DNA from: Desulfobulbaceae bacterium
Lineage (GTDB): Bacteria; Desulfobacterota; Desulfobulbia; Desulfobulbales; Desulfocapsaceae
Length of the DNA: 64,000 nucleotides
Direction: 5' to 3'
Assembly: GCA_011390165.1 (NCBI GenBank)
Contig: JAABSV010000014.1
Location: 1 to 64,000 of the forward strand
The notes below the pieces were generated by a model. That model was not told the DNA's origin. It saw only the letters and a program-made list of their open reading frames with translations, and searched no databases. Both the position numbers and the translations under genes were made by a program. Position 1 is the stretch's first letter. The number at the start of each line of letters is the position of its first letter. This document shows, in pieces, positions 1 through 7,690 of this stretch.

Positions 1-649
1 GTTCGGCGACCCTGGCCGGGTCGACCAGGAGGCCCTGCTCCTGACTGCGGATAAAGCGCTCCTGGTTCGGGAAGTCGGCCGGGTGGGCGGCGCGGATCGC
101 CGCCTGCATCGCGGTATCCATCACCCCGGGATTGATGTTGATCGGCAGGAAGGGGTGTTCCTCTTCCTGCTGCTCGATGGCCAGGGTCTCGATAAAATGC
201 TCCATGCCCGCCTTGGCGGCACAGTACAGTGACCAGCCGGCATACCCTTTTCTCGCCGCGCCGGAGGAGATGTTGACAAGCACCTTCCGGCAGGGTGATT
301 TCTGGAATTTGGCGATGATCTCAGTGAGGACAAGGATGGCCGAAGTGTAGTTGGTGTTGAGGTTGGCTACTACTGCCGCCCGGGGTTTTTTCGCCGCCGG
401 GCCGATCGGCGCCAGGATTCCGGCATTGCTGACCACCAGCAGTTCGGTCAGCGCCTCAGGGGCTAGAGCGGCAATGGCCCGGCGGACCGTCTGGCGGCTT
501 TTTACCGGCTGTGTCAGGTCGACTGGGACCGAAAAGGGGTGGGGGGCACGCCGGGAGAATTCGACAACCTGGTAACCATGCTCGGCGCACAGCCTGCAGA
601 GCGCCAGTCCCAGTCCCGCTGATCCTCCGGTGATGATTGCCAGTCGCAT
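1..649 (-). CDS. SDR family NAD(P)-dependent oxidoreductase (3' end outside window)
   Basis: Reading the minus strand from the ATG at 649 gives 216 codons with no stop before the window edge. The N-terminus has the Rossmann cofactor motif TGGSAGLG (residues 7-14), then NAG (75-77), Ser129 and the catalytic pair Tyr142-x3-Lys146 (YCAAK). These define a classical short-chain dehydrogenase/reductase in the cytosol. The NPGVMDT stretch after the active site resembles YueD/sepiapterin-reductase-like SDRs (benzil reductase type), but the substrate cannot be read from the sequence. The C-terminal end lies beyond base 1. It is followed on the same strand, upstream, by the cytidylate-kinase-like gene at a distance of 145 bases. 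Confidence 0.85.
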   Translation of the reverse strand, partial: MRLAIITGGSAGLGLALCRLCAEHGYQVVEFSRRAPHPFSVPVDLTQPVKSRQTVRRAIAALAPEALTELLVVSNAGILAPIGPAAKKPRAAVVANLNTNYTSAILVLTEIIAKFQKSPCRKVLVNISSGAARKGYAGWSLYCAAKAGMEHFIETLAIEQQEEEHPFLPININPGVMDTAMQAAIRAAHPADFPNQERFIRSQEQGLLVDPARVAE

Positions 650-794
650 TGTCGTCCTCCCTGCAGAGTTGTCTTGACCACTTCTCTCAAGAAGTGTCGG
701 CTAAAGCGTATGTTCCTCTCCGGGGTTCTCCCGCCATGCCTGCTTGGCTGTAGGCGATGGACCCTCGGCTTCACCAGGAGAAGCCGGCTGATGC

Positions 795-1589
795 TCAATA
801 ATAGTGTTCGAATTGTACGGAATAGCCTTTCACCCCCTTGGTAGTGGCGAGCACTTCGGCGATACGTTCTTCTATTACTGACTGCTGCTCCATTGGGACT
901 TTCATGGTAATCATCAGCTGCCCCCGGTGTGCAGTGGTTGCAGCATGGGGAAAGTCAAACAGTCTGTAGCTGACCCGGGCCGCCAGGGCCTCATCTTCGA
1001 GAAGTGCCTGCGATTCGGCAGTCTCCTGGAAGGCGGGAAGTTGAACGGCGTTGGCCAGTATATCGACCGCATCGTCCTCCTTCATATGGCCGATCCTGAT
1101 AACCATGTTGTAATTGTCGGCATTGAGGATGTCGATACCGTACAGGAACATCGCCCACTTCCGCCGCTCTTCGTCATCTTTTTTGAGGATGAACCTTGCC
1201 TCTTCTGCCGAGACGTTTTCCCTGGCCATCTCGTCAGCTATCCGCCGTTCGGTATCGGCAATTATACGAATTTTCAATACATGTGAAATGTTTCTGAGAA
1301 AATATTGGCCGACAAGGCCGTGATAGACAACTCTGCCCCGGACAAACTGGTCGAGGAGGGTGGCGCGGATGGCGGTGACGAACCGTTTTTTGCCGTGGGG
1401 AAAGCGCTCGAGCACCGAAAAAGCATCGTCAAGACAGCGGACCAGTTTGATCTCGGGAAGATGAAACTCATCGAGATGGGCAATAACATCGTCTCGGGAC
1501 AGACAGGTGTAACCCAGTTCAGCCGCCAGTTTCTCAGCAATTGATTTCCCGTGGTAGTAACTTCCTCGCGATATGGTAATTATCGGCAT
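795..1589 (-). CDS. Cytidylate kinase-like family protein
   Basis: 264 aa. The N-terminus (ITISRGSYYHGKSIAEKLA region) is the glycine/lysine phosphate-binding loop of the cytidylate-kinase-like family (Cytidylate_kin2). A later stretch with ERRIADEMARENVSAEEA resembles the lid region. It would be a cytosolic nucleoside-monophosphate-kinase-fold protein. Its real substrate is unknown, since this family is distinct from housekeeping Cmk. The last 55 residues or so form a separate alpha/beta segment (ITMKVPMEQQ...GVKGYSV) that looks like a small ACT/BON-like sensory domain. That is inference from the pattern. The ATG at 1589 follows GTGGAGGTCACGG, so the start is well supported. Confidence 0.75.
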   Translation of the reverse strand: MPIITISRGSYYHGKSIAEKLAAELGYTCLSRDDVIAHLDEFHLPEIKLVRCLDDAFSVLERFPHGKKRFVTAIRATLLDQFVRGRVVYHGLVGQYFLRNISHVLKIRIIADTERRIADEMARENVSAEEARFILKKDDEERRKWAMFLYGIDILNADNYNMVIRIGHMKEDDAVDILANAVQLPAFQETAESQALLEDEALAARVSYRLFDFPHAATTAHRGQLMITMKVPMEQQSVIEERIAEVLATTKGVKGYSVQFEHYY

Positions 1590-1985
1590 CCGTGACCTCC
1601 ACTAAAAAGAGAGCAGATGAGGGAAACAGTGCATCAGGCATCGGCAGCCTGTTTCAGGTTGCTTGGAAATTCTTCGGAGAATTATTACTTGATATTGGCA
1701 TCTATTGCAAAAGCTACTTGAAATTGCACCATTTTCAGTGAATTTCAGAAAGAGTGCTGCCGGAGAAAGCGCCCCCCTTTGGTCAAGCAAAATTGACTCA
1801 ACCATTCAGAGATACTTATGTAATTCTGCTGTTAGTTGTCGCTGGCAGGCAGCCGGCAGGGATATTTCGACACATTAATGGAGGAGGGCTTGGGGCATAA
1901 CGGACCGGCCATGGGCAACCGATTCCGAGTCCGGGAGGCGAGTACCCCCGGCCGGGGCAACGGTTCAGCCTGGCGGCTGGTGAGA
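1590..1985. other. Intergenic region, no gene seen
   Basis: This stretch lies between two minus-strand genes. I see no convincing ORF. A short hairpin, GCAGCCTG / CAGGTTGC (1644-1662, 3-base loop), is present but lacks a T-tract. The middle part (about 1670-1745) is AT-richer than its surroundings and probably carries the promoter of the kinase-like gene. Confidence 0.4.
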
Positions 1986-2390
1986 TCAGCGTTGCCGGCG
2001 GTGTGGCGGATAATACCACCAGCTTGCCGCCACGGCCAGCCCGAACAGGGTGTAGGCCAGGATGAAGGCCCAGGCGGGCGCATTCCAATAGAGGAGGGTT
2101 TGCAGCCAGTGGCCAATGAAGCTGCCGCTGTAGGTGGTGGCCCCGGCTTGCTCGCGCAGCCACATCTCCAGTGTGGTCAGCGGACAGAGTCTGCCCAGCC
2201 AGGCTTGGCCGGCGATGAAGGCAATCGCCGCCAGATGGGTGAGCCGGAACCGCAGGCCGTTGACCCGGGACCAGCCGAGCCGGTTGCCGATCAGCACTGC
2301 CGCCAGACCAACGACCACAAAGAGGGCAACGCCACAATGGAGGGCCAGGACCAGGTCGGCCAGGAGAAGATACGGCAGGGAAGCGTTCAC
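1986..2390 (-). CDS. DUF2784 family membrane protein
   Basis: 134 aa with about four hydrophobic segments, starting with a long one (LLLADLVLALHCGVALFVVVGLAAVL). The pattern H-x-x-V/I-A-L-F-V-V-x-G, the R-L-T-H-L segment and a late Y/W-rich helix match the DUF2784 family of small integral membrane proteins. No biochemical function is known. The gene stands alone: downstream is the 1590-1985 gap, upstream the divergent receiver-lpxC gene. The ATG at 2390 is the only in-frame start that keeps the first membrane helix. Confidence 0.7.
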   Translation of the reverse strand: MNASLPYLLLADLVLALHCGVALFVVVGLAAVLIGNRLGWSRVNGLRFRLTHLAAIAFIAGQAWLGRLCPLTTLEMWLREQAGATTYSGSFIGHWLQTLLYWNAPAWAFILAYTLFGLAVAASWWYYPPHRRQR

Positions 2391-2597
2391 GGTGGTGGTT
2401 CCAGTTTGGGAATGGGTTGCATCAGTGGGTTGTCCCTACGGCTCATCTTCGCAAGGTACACCACTTTCCCGGTATGTTCGATATACCCCCGATCACTGGA
2501 AGTGGCAACGAAACATGACCAGCCTGCATTTCATTTCATTCTTCTCTCATTCAGGTTAGGATAGGGTGCACCGATGTTGCCGGCGATGATGATCATC

Positions 2598-2641
2598 GCG
2601 GCACCCCGCAATCGCTCACGGGGTGCCGCATAGCGTTTTTT
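2598..2641 (+). terminator. Strong intrinsic-terminator hairpin in the leader of the receiver-lpxC gene
   Basis: An 11-bp perfect stem (GCGGCACCCCG at 2598-2608, CGGGGTGCCGC at 2619-2629) with a 10-base loop is followed by ATAGCG and six T residues (2636-2641). It points along the plus strand, yet no plus-strand gene precedes it. The neighbour upstream is the divergent DUF2784 gene, and the lpxC ATG is only 13 bases past the T-tract. It therefore looks like an attenuator rather than an operon terminator. The structure is seen directly; the regulatory role is inferred. Confidence 0.6.
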
Positions 2642-2654
2642 GGACACCAGGAAC

Positions 2655-4070
2655 ATGAACCCCATCTGTATTGTTGACGACCAACCGCTTATCTGTTCGA
2701 CCGTAGCGAACATCCTCGAGGACGAGGGCTATGAGGCCATCGCCTTTGCCGATGCGGAGAGCTTCTGGCAGCGGCTCGATTCCATGGAACCCGCTCTGGT
2801 CATGCTTGATATCTGGCTGCCGGGTACGGACGGCCTGCAGTTGCTGCAACGCCTGCACGAACGTTTCCCGGAGTTGCCGGTCATCATGATGAGCGGCCAC
2901 GCCGGCATCGAAGCGGCCGTTGCCGCCATCAAGTTCGGCGCTGCCGATTTCATGGAAAAACCGCTGCATCTCGAGGTGTTGCTGGACAAGGTCAAGTCGG
3001 CCCTGAACCTGCACCCGGCCCGGCTCGATGCAGGCCTGCCGCCGGACACCAGGCTTGCCAGAAAGCCGTCCGAAATGGCGATGATTTCCGGTGCCGTCGA
3101 ACTTGTCGCGTCAGCGGAACCGCAACGGACCCTGAAAGAATACCTCGTTCTCAATGGGGTTGGGCTGCTGAGCGGCCGGAAGACCGGTATCAGCCTGAGC
3201 CCGCTCGGGGTGAACGAGGGGATCATTTTTCAAACACTCGATGGCCAGACCATCCGCGGACATATCACCTCGCTGCGCAACTTTATGAAACCTGCCGAGA
3301 CAAAGTCCTTCTCGGCCAACTCGACGACGCTCGACAACGGCCGGCATCAGGTGCGCACCGTCGAACACCTGATGGCGGTTTTTTCCATGTTCGGTATCAC
3401 CAACGTACTGGTCAGGGTCGGCAACGAGGTGCCGAACATCGACGGCTCCGCAAAAGACTTCTGCGAACTCATCTCCCAGGCGGGAATCATCGAACAGCCG
3501 GCCGGCACCCAGGTTGCCGTCATTCGCCAGAAGATCGGCATGGGGGCCGAAGAAAAACAAGAAAAACATCTCTATGTGGAACCATTCGACGGGTTTGAAA
3601 TAGTAATGCGGGTCGATTACCCGCCCCCTATCGGAGAACAGGTGCTCACCTTTAACCCGGCGCAGGGATCGTTCGCCGCGGAGATCGCCCCGGCTCGATC
3701 ATTCAACACCTTCGAGAATATCGACATGGCCCAGAAACTGGGCAAAGTCGGCAGCGGCTATCTCAATTCCCATATCATCATGCACGATGGCAAGGTCATC
3801 AATACCGTGCTCCGCTTTGCCGACGAGTTCGTGCGCCACAAGATCCTCGATATGATCGGCGACCTCTCTCTCCTCGGCTATCCTCTCAGAGGACGCATCA
3901 TTGCCAACATGACCTCGCACGGCCACAATCATGTCCTGGTGGAACGCCTGTACCAGGCGCTCCAGCATCGCCAGTTTGAAGGGGATAATTACCTGGAGAC
4001 CTTTGCCGACCGAAGAGAGTTCGTCGAGAGCATCCGCCCCCTTGCACCGCCTCGAAGGAGCAAAACCTGA
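2655..4070 (+). CDS. lpxC: Receiver domain-LpxC fusion (UDP-3-O-acyl-GlcNAc deacetylase)
   Basis: 471 aa counted from the ATG at 2655 (AGGA four bases upstream; a TTG at 2640 is also in frame). Residues 1-120 are a CheY-type receiver with Asp8-Asp9, phosphoacceptor Asp52 (VMLDIW), Ser80 and Lys102 (MEKP). Residues about 157-465 are a full LpxC domain. It has TVEHL (His238 zinc ligand, preceded by Glu237), the E-V-P-N-I-D-G-S-A motif, F-V-R-H-K-I-L-D (His395 and Asp399) and S-H-G-H-N-H (His424, equivalent to E. coli His265). LpxC does the first committed step of lipid A synthesis, zinc-dependent deacetylation, in the cytosol. The usual length is about 305 aa, so the extra 160 residues are the receiver and linker. 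All metal ligands are intact, so it should be active, perhaps phospho-regulated. Confidence 0.93.
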   Translation: MNPICIVDDQPLICSTVANILEDEGYEAIAFADAESFWQRLDSMEPALVMLDIWLPGTDGLQLLQRLHERFPELPVIMMSGHAGIEAAVAAIKFGAADFMEKPLHLEVLLDKVKSALNLHPARLDAGLPPDTRLARKPSEMAMISGAVELVASAEPQRTLKEYLVLNGVGLLSGRKTGISLSPLGVNEGIIFQTLDGQTIRGHITSLRNFMKPAETKSFSANSTTLDNGRHQVRTVEHLMAVFSMFGITNVLVRVGNEVPNIDGSAKDFCELISQAGIIEQPAGTQVAVIRQKIGMGAEEKQEKHLYVEPFDGFEIVMRVDYPPPIGEQVLTFNPAQGSFAAEIAPARSFNTFENIDMAQKLGKVGSGYLNSHIIMHDGKVINTVLRFADEFVRHKILDMIGDLSLLGYPLRGRIIANMTSHGHNHVLVERLYQALQHRQFEGDNYLETFADRREFVESIRPLAPPRRSKT

Positions 4071-4151
4071 GTTGTACCGGGGTCGAGAATGCGGTAGCCT
4101 GACACCACCCTTGAGCAGATCCGCTCGCTGATCAGAGAGGGAACAGAGCCA

Positions 4152-4880
4152 ATGCGACTGGCAGTACTTTCCGATATCCACGGTAACCTGGAAGCCCTGC
4201 AGGCGGTCCTGGCCGATCTGGATGGCCAGGCTCCCGGGGCGGTGGTCTGTCTGGGCGATGCTGTCGGCTATGGCCCGGACCCCGAAGCGGTCGTCCGCCT
4301 GCTCACCGACAGGGAGATACCCTGCATCCAGGGGAACCACGAGCAGGCGGTGCTCTCTGCCGAACGGCGCCGCTGGTTCAACCCCACCAGCCGTCGATCG
4401 CTCGACATCACCCTGACCCTGCTCACCCCGCCAATCCTGAAGATCATCGACTGTTGGCCGAGCCATATTGCCTGTGCAGAGTATTACGCCGTGCACGGTT
4501 GTCCGCCCGACGATGCCTACAGCTACCTCTTTGCCCTGGAGGAGGAGGAACTTGCCGCCCTTTTTGGCCGCTTTTCGCAAACGGTCTGCTTTGTCGGCCA
4601 TACCCACACCCTTTTTTTGGCCACCTGGCAGGGCAACCAGGCCAAACTCGACGAGATACGACCTGGGCTCTTGCCGCTGCACCGGGCCGACCGCTATGTC
4701 ATCAACGTCGGCAGTGTCGGCCAGCCTCGTGACGGGAGCCGAGCCGCCAAGTACGCCCTGTGGGATAGCGACCGGTTTACCCTGGAGATCCGTTCGGTTC
4801 GCTACGATACCGGGCCGACCATCGCCAAAATCAAGGCGCTTGGTTTTCCGGAGATCAATCTCCGCGCCCTGGGGGGCTGA
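4152..4880 (+). CDS. Calcineurin-like metallophosphoesterase
   Basis: 242 aa. It carries all metallophosphoesterase motifs in order: SDIHGN (Asp8, His10), GDAVGYGP (Asp36), GNHE (Asn62, His63), AVHG (His115) and GHTH (His150, His152). The family hydrolyses phosphomono- or diesters using two metal ions in the cytosol. Size and motif spacing fit the YfcE/ApaH-like single-domain group, some of which act as protein phosphatases or nucleotide hydrolases. It starts 81 bases after receiver-lpxC, and its stop is two bases before the GTG of the kinase gene, so it is translationally linked to the kinase. That linkage suggests, but does not prove, that it dephosphorylates the kinase or its targets. Confidence 0.88.
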   Translation: MRLAVLSDIHGNLEALQAVLADLDGQAPGAVVCLGDAVGYGPDPEAVVRLLTDREIPCIQGNHEQAVLSAERRRWFNPTSRRSLDITLTLLTPPILKIIDCWPSHIACAEYYAVHGCPPDDAYSYLFALEEEELAALFGRFSQTVCFVGHTHTLFLATWQGNQAKLDEIRPGLLPLHRADRYVINVGSVGQPRDGSRAAKYALWDSDRFTLEIRSVRYDTGPTIAKIKALGFPEINLRALGG

Positions 4881-4882
4881 AC

Positions 4883-6256
4883 GTGCGCTTCATTGACGGA
4901 TATCAGGTTCTCGGCATGCTCGGCCAGGGTGGAATGGCGAGGGTGCTGAAGGTCCGCGCCGCCGCAGATGGCCCTATCCTGGCCCTCAAGCTGCTGGCCC
5001 CGCACCCCCATCTGCAGGAGGTGCTCGGCATGGAGGAGATCCGCCGCCGCTTTCTCTTTGAAGCCGAGATCATCGGCCGGGTCGATCACCCCCACCTGGT
5101 CCGACTGGTTGGCCAGAGGCTGGAAGGGGAGAACTGCTATATCCTTCTCGAGTACCATTGCCGCACGGTCAGCGAATGGATCGGTGAGGGGGCAATGGTG
5201 GAGGAGATGAGCCGGCCGATCCGTCCTGATCTTGCCCTGACGGTGGTCCGTCAGACCGCCCTTGCCCTGCGGGCCCTGCACGCCCATGGCCTGGTGCACC
5301 GCGATGTGAAGCCGGCCAACCTGCTGCTGACTGCCGAACGGCAGGTGAAGCTTGCCGATTTCGGTCTCTCCAAGCTGCGTGGCGAGGGGGAATTCCGCCC
5401 CCCACAGCTGCTGATTGGCAGCCCCTTCTATGCCTCGCCGGAGCAGGAACGGGAGCCGGAGCATGTCGACCAGCGAGCCGACTGGTACTCCCTTGGGGTG
5501 ATCCTCTATCGGCTGGTTACCGGCAGGCTGCCGGGAAACAGGCCCGACTGGGAGCCGGTGGAAAGGGAGTTTGGGGCGGGTGGGGCAGGGCTTCTTGGGC
5601 GGATAGTTGCCAAAAAACCGGCCGATCGCCCCGAGCACCCGGCGGAGATTCTTGCCGGGCTCGATCAGATGGAAGGGTACTGGCGGGAACGGCGGGCGGC
5701 GGTCTGTCGGATCCGTTGGCACGACCATTTTCAGGCCGGGCGGCCGGCCGACGCAGCGACCACCCTGCGCAGCCAACCGGTGAAGGTGGGCGGCCGGGAG
5801 GCCGGCAAATTCTTTCCGGTCACCCCTCTCTGGCAAAGCGCCCAGCATGTCACCACTGCGCTGGTGGCCGGCGGCAAAACCATCCGTGACGAGGCCACCG
5901 GTCTGGTGTGGCAACAGGGCGGGTCGACCAGCCCGATGGTCTGGACGACGGCCCCGGCCTATCTGGACCAGCTCAACCGCAGCCATTGGGGCGGCAGGTG
6001 TACCTGGCGGCTGCCCACTGTCGATGAACTCCTCTCTCTCCTCGAGCCCGGTGCGCCGCTGGATGATTTCTGCCTCCAGCCCCTCTTCGACGCCCGTCAA
6101 CACCGCCTGTGGAGCGCTGATCGCCGCTCGTTCATTGCCGCCTGGCTGGTCGATGTCGAGTCCGGCTATCTCGGCTGGCAGGATTTTACCTGTCCCGCCT
6201 ATGTCCGGGCGGTGAGCAGCGTCGGGGAACCGATGCCGCTCCCTGCAGGCAGTTGA
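4883..6256 (+). CDS. Hanks-type Ser/Thr protein kinase with C-terminal DUF1566 domain
   Basis: 457 aa from a GTG start two bases after the phosphoesterase stop. The N-terminal kinase domain (about 5-275) has the glycine loop LGQGGMARV, Lys36, HRDVKPAN (Asp141, Lys143, Asn146), DFG (159-161), a SPE in place of APE (185-187) and the D-W-Y-S-L-G-V helix. All catalytic residues are present. The C-terminal part (about 325-455, TGLVWQQGG... WRLPTVDEL... YVRAVSS) is a DUF1566/Lcl-type domain, usually found in extracellular or sensor proteins. No membrane helix separates the two, so both would be cytosolic, which is unusual for DUF1566. It is the last gene of the lpxC operon and converges on the glycosyltransferase gene 13 bases away. 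Confidence 0.9.
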   Translation: MRFIDGYQVLGMLGQGGMARVLKVRAAADGPILALKLLAPHPHLQEVLGMEEIRRRFLFEAEIIGRVDHPHLVRLVGQRLEGENCYILLEYHCRTVSEWIGEGAMVEEMSRPIRPDLALTVVRQTALALRALHAHGLVHRDVKPANLLLTAERQVKLADFGLSKLRGEGEFRPPQLLIGSPFYASPEQEREPEHVDQRADWYSLGVILYRLVTGRLPGNRPDWEPVEREFGAGGAGLLGRIVAKKPADRPEHPAEILAGLDQMEGYWRERRAAVCRIRWHDHFQAGRPADAATTLRSQPVKVGGREAGKFFPVTPLWQSAQHVTTALVAGGKTIRDEATGLVWQQGGSTSPMVWTTAPAYLDQLNRSHWGGRCTWRLPTVDELLSLLEPGAPLDDFCLQPLFDARQHRLWSADRRSFIAAWLVDVESGYLGWQDFTCPAYVRAVSSVGEPMPLPAGS

Positions 6257-6269
6257 CCTGCCGCCGGCA

Positions 6270-7508
6270 TCAGTTCTGCCGTTTTTCGCCCCGCAGTCCC
6301 AGCTTGAACTGATCAAGCCGCCTGAGCATGGTATCGAGGCCGGAGAGCTTGAATCCGGCCATGTTCTTGCGGAAACTTTTGCCGTCAGAGAGTCTGGCCA
6401 GGATCCTTTCCCGCAGCAGGCTGGAGGTGACCTCATTCCAGGGAATGTAATCGAGGAGCCCCTCGCGGTGGAGCTGCCTGGCCCGAATAAGTTGCTCCAG
6501 GCGGGGTACTTCCCGGGGGATGATGAGTGCGGGGGTCTGCTGGGTGAGGATCTCGCAGATGGTGTTGTAGCCGCCCATGGAGATCACCAGGTCGGCGGCG
6601 ACCATCAGCTCTTCCAGGTGCGGGTGGAAGGGGAGGATCTCGATGGCGTGCTTCTTCGCCCGCCGCTTGAGCAGGTCCCGTACCGGTTTGGCCATGAAGG
6701 GGCCGGTGACGATCAGTGCCCGGAATTCCAGGGTATCGGGGTAGGTATCAAACATGGTGAGAAAATGGTCGATCACCTCCGAACCATCGCCACCGCCGCC
6801 GGTAGTGACCAGGACGAATTTTTCCTCGGGGTGAACCCGGTGCCGTTTCCTGACCCGTTTGCTGATTTTTTTCCGTGTTTCGTCGCTGAAGCGTTGCCGG
6901 GGGATGTAGCCGGTGAAATGGATTCTGCTCTGGATAAGCTCTGGAATCCGGTACATGGCGATCGGGTCGTAGATTGCCTGGTTGCCGTAGACCCAGATTT
7001 CGTCATACAACTGCTCGAGGTGGGTGTAGATATTTTTCTCCTGCCAGTCCTGGCAAACCACTGCCGCCTCGTCGAGAATATCGCGCAGGCCGAGTACCAT
7101 TCTGGTCTCCGGTCGTTCCTTCTTCAGCCACTGCAGGGTGGGCAGCATCTCCTTTTTCAGGCCGAGGGGCTCCTTATCGACAATCACCAGATGCGGCTCG
7201 AAGGCCCTGGCGGTGGCGAGAATGATATTGGTACGGATGGTCAGGGCCTTTTCCGGATCGATCCGGATGGAGAGGGCATGGTACTCGTCGTTGGTTTTCT
7301 TGATCACCCCGGGGATGCGGACAAAGTCCACCTGGTCGGGGAAATGGAAACGGCCGGCAATCGGTGAGCCGGTGAGGATGAGGATATTGGTGGAGGCGTC
7401 GCGCAGATGGTCGGCAATGGCCATGGTCCGGCGGATATGTCCCAGCCCGTAGGTGTCATGGGAGTACATCAGGACGTTGTAGGCCTCGGGACTGTGGTCG
7501 GTGTGCAT
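6270..7508 (-). CDS. GT28-like glycosyltransferase family protein
   Basis: 412 aa from the ATG at 7508. The frame stays open upstream to a TTG at 7592. The N-terminus NVLMYSHDTYGLGHIRR is the acceptor-side glycine loop seen in MurG/MGT-like GT-B enzymes. The C-terminal half has G-G-G-G-D-G and H-P-H-L-E-E-L-M-V-A-A-D-L-V-I-S-M-G-G-Y-N-T, the UDP-sugar-binding signature of Glyco_tran_28_C. It is a soluble or membrane-associated transferase, probably using a nucleotide sugar. The acceptor is unknown. A distant paralogue with the same opening motif (YAHDGRGLGHVSR) lies at 47205-48383. The start is uncertain because no strong ribosome-binding site is visible at 7508. Confidence 0.8.
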   Translation of the reverse strand: MHTDHSPEAYNVLMYSHDTYGLGHIRRTMAIADHLRDASTNILILTGSPIAGRFHFPDQVDFVRIPGVIKKTNDEYHALSIRIDPEKALTIRTNIILATARAFEPHLVIVDKEPLGLKKEMLPTLQWLKKERPETRMVLGLRDILDEAAVVCQDWQEKNIYTHLEQLYDEIWVYGNQAIYDPIAMYRIPELIQSRIHFTGYIPRQRFSDETRKKISKRVRKRHRVHPEEKFVLVTTGGGGDGSEVIDHFLTMFDTYPDTLEFRALIVTGPFMAKPVRDLLKRRAKKHAIEILPFHPHLEELMVAADLVISMGGYNTICEILTQQTPALIIPREVPRLEQLIRARQLHREGLLDYIPWNEVTSSLLRERILARLSDGKSFRKNMAGFKLSGLDTMLRRLDQFKLGLRGEKRQN

Positions 7509-7690
7509 GCCGGAACCCGTTTCGGGAAGTAATGGGTGGAGCAGCCCCCTCTGATTTTCCTTTACGATACCTTCTCTTATGCCAAGTGGCAAAGCTTGTC
7601 AAGTTGTTCATTGGCGAGATCTGTGCTGAGAGGCCGGGCAAGCTGGCGGCTGGTTTCACCTTTGCCTCGACTCGGCGGCGTGGAGTGATC

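Noticed and set aside
1695-1710. Sigma-54 promoter (TTGGCATCTATTGCA)
   Set aside because: The spacing between the -24-like and -12-like parts is two bases too short and the flanking genes lie on the minus strand.
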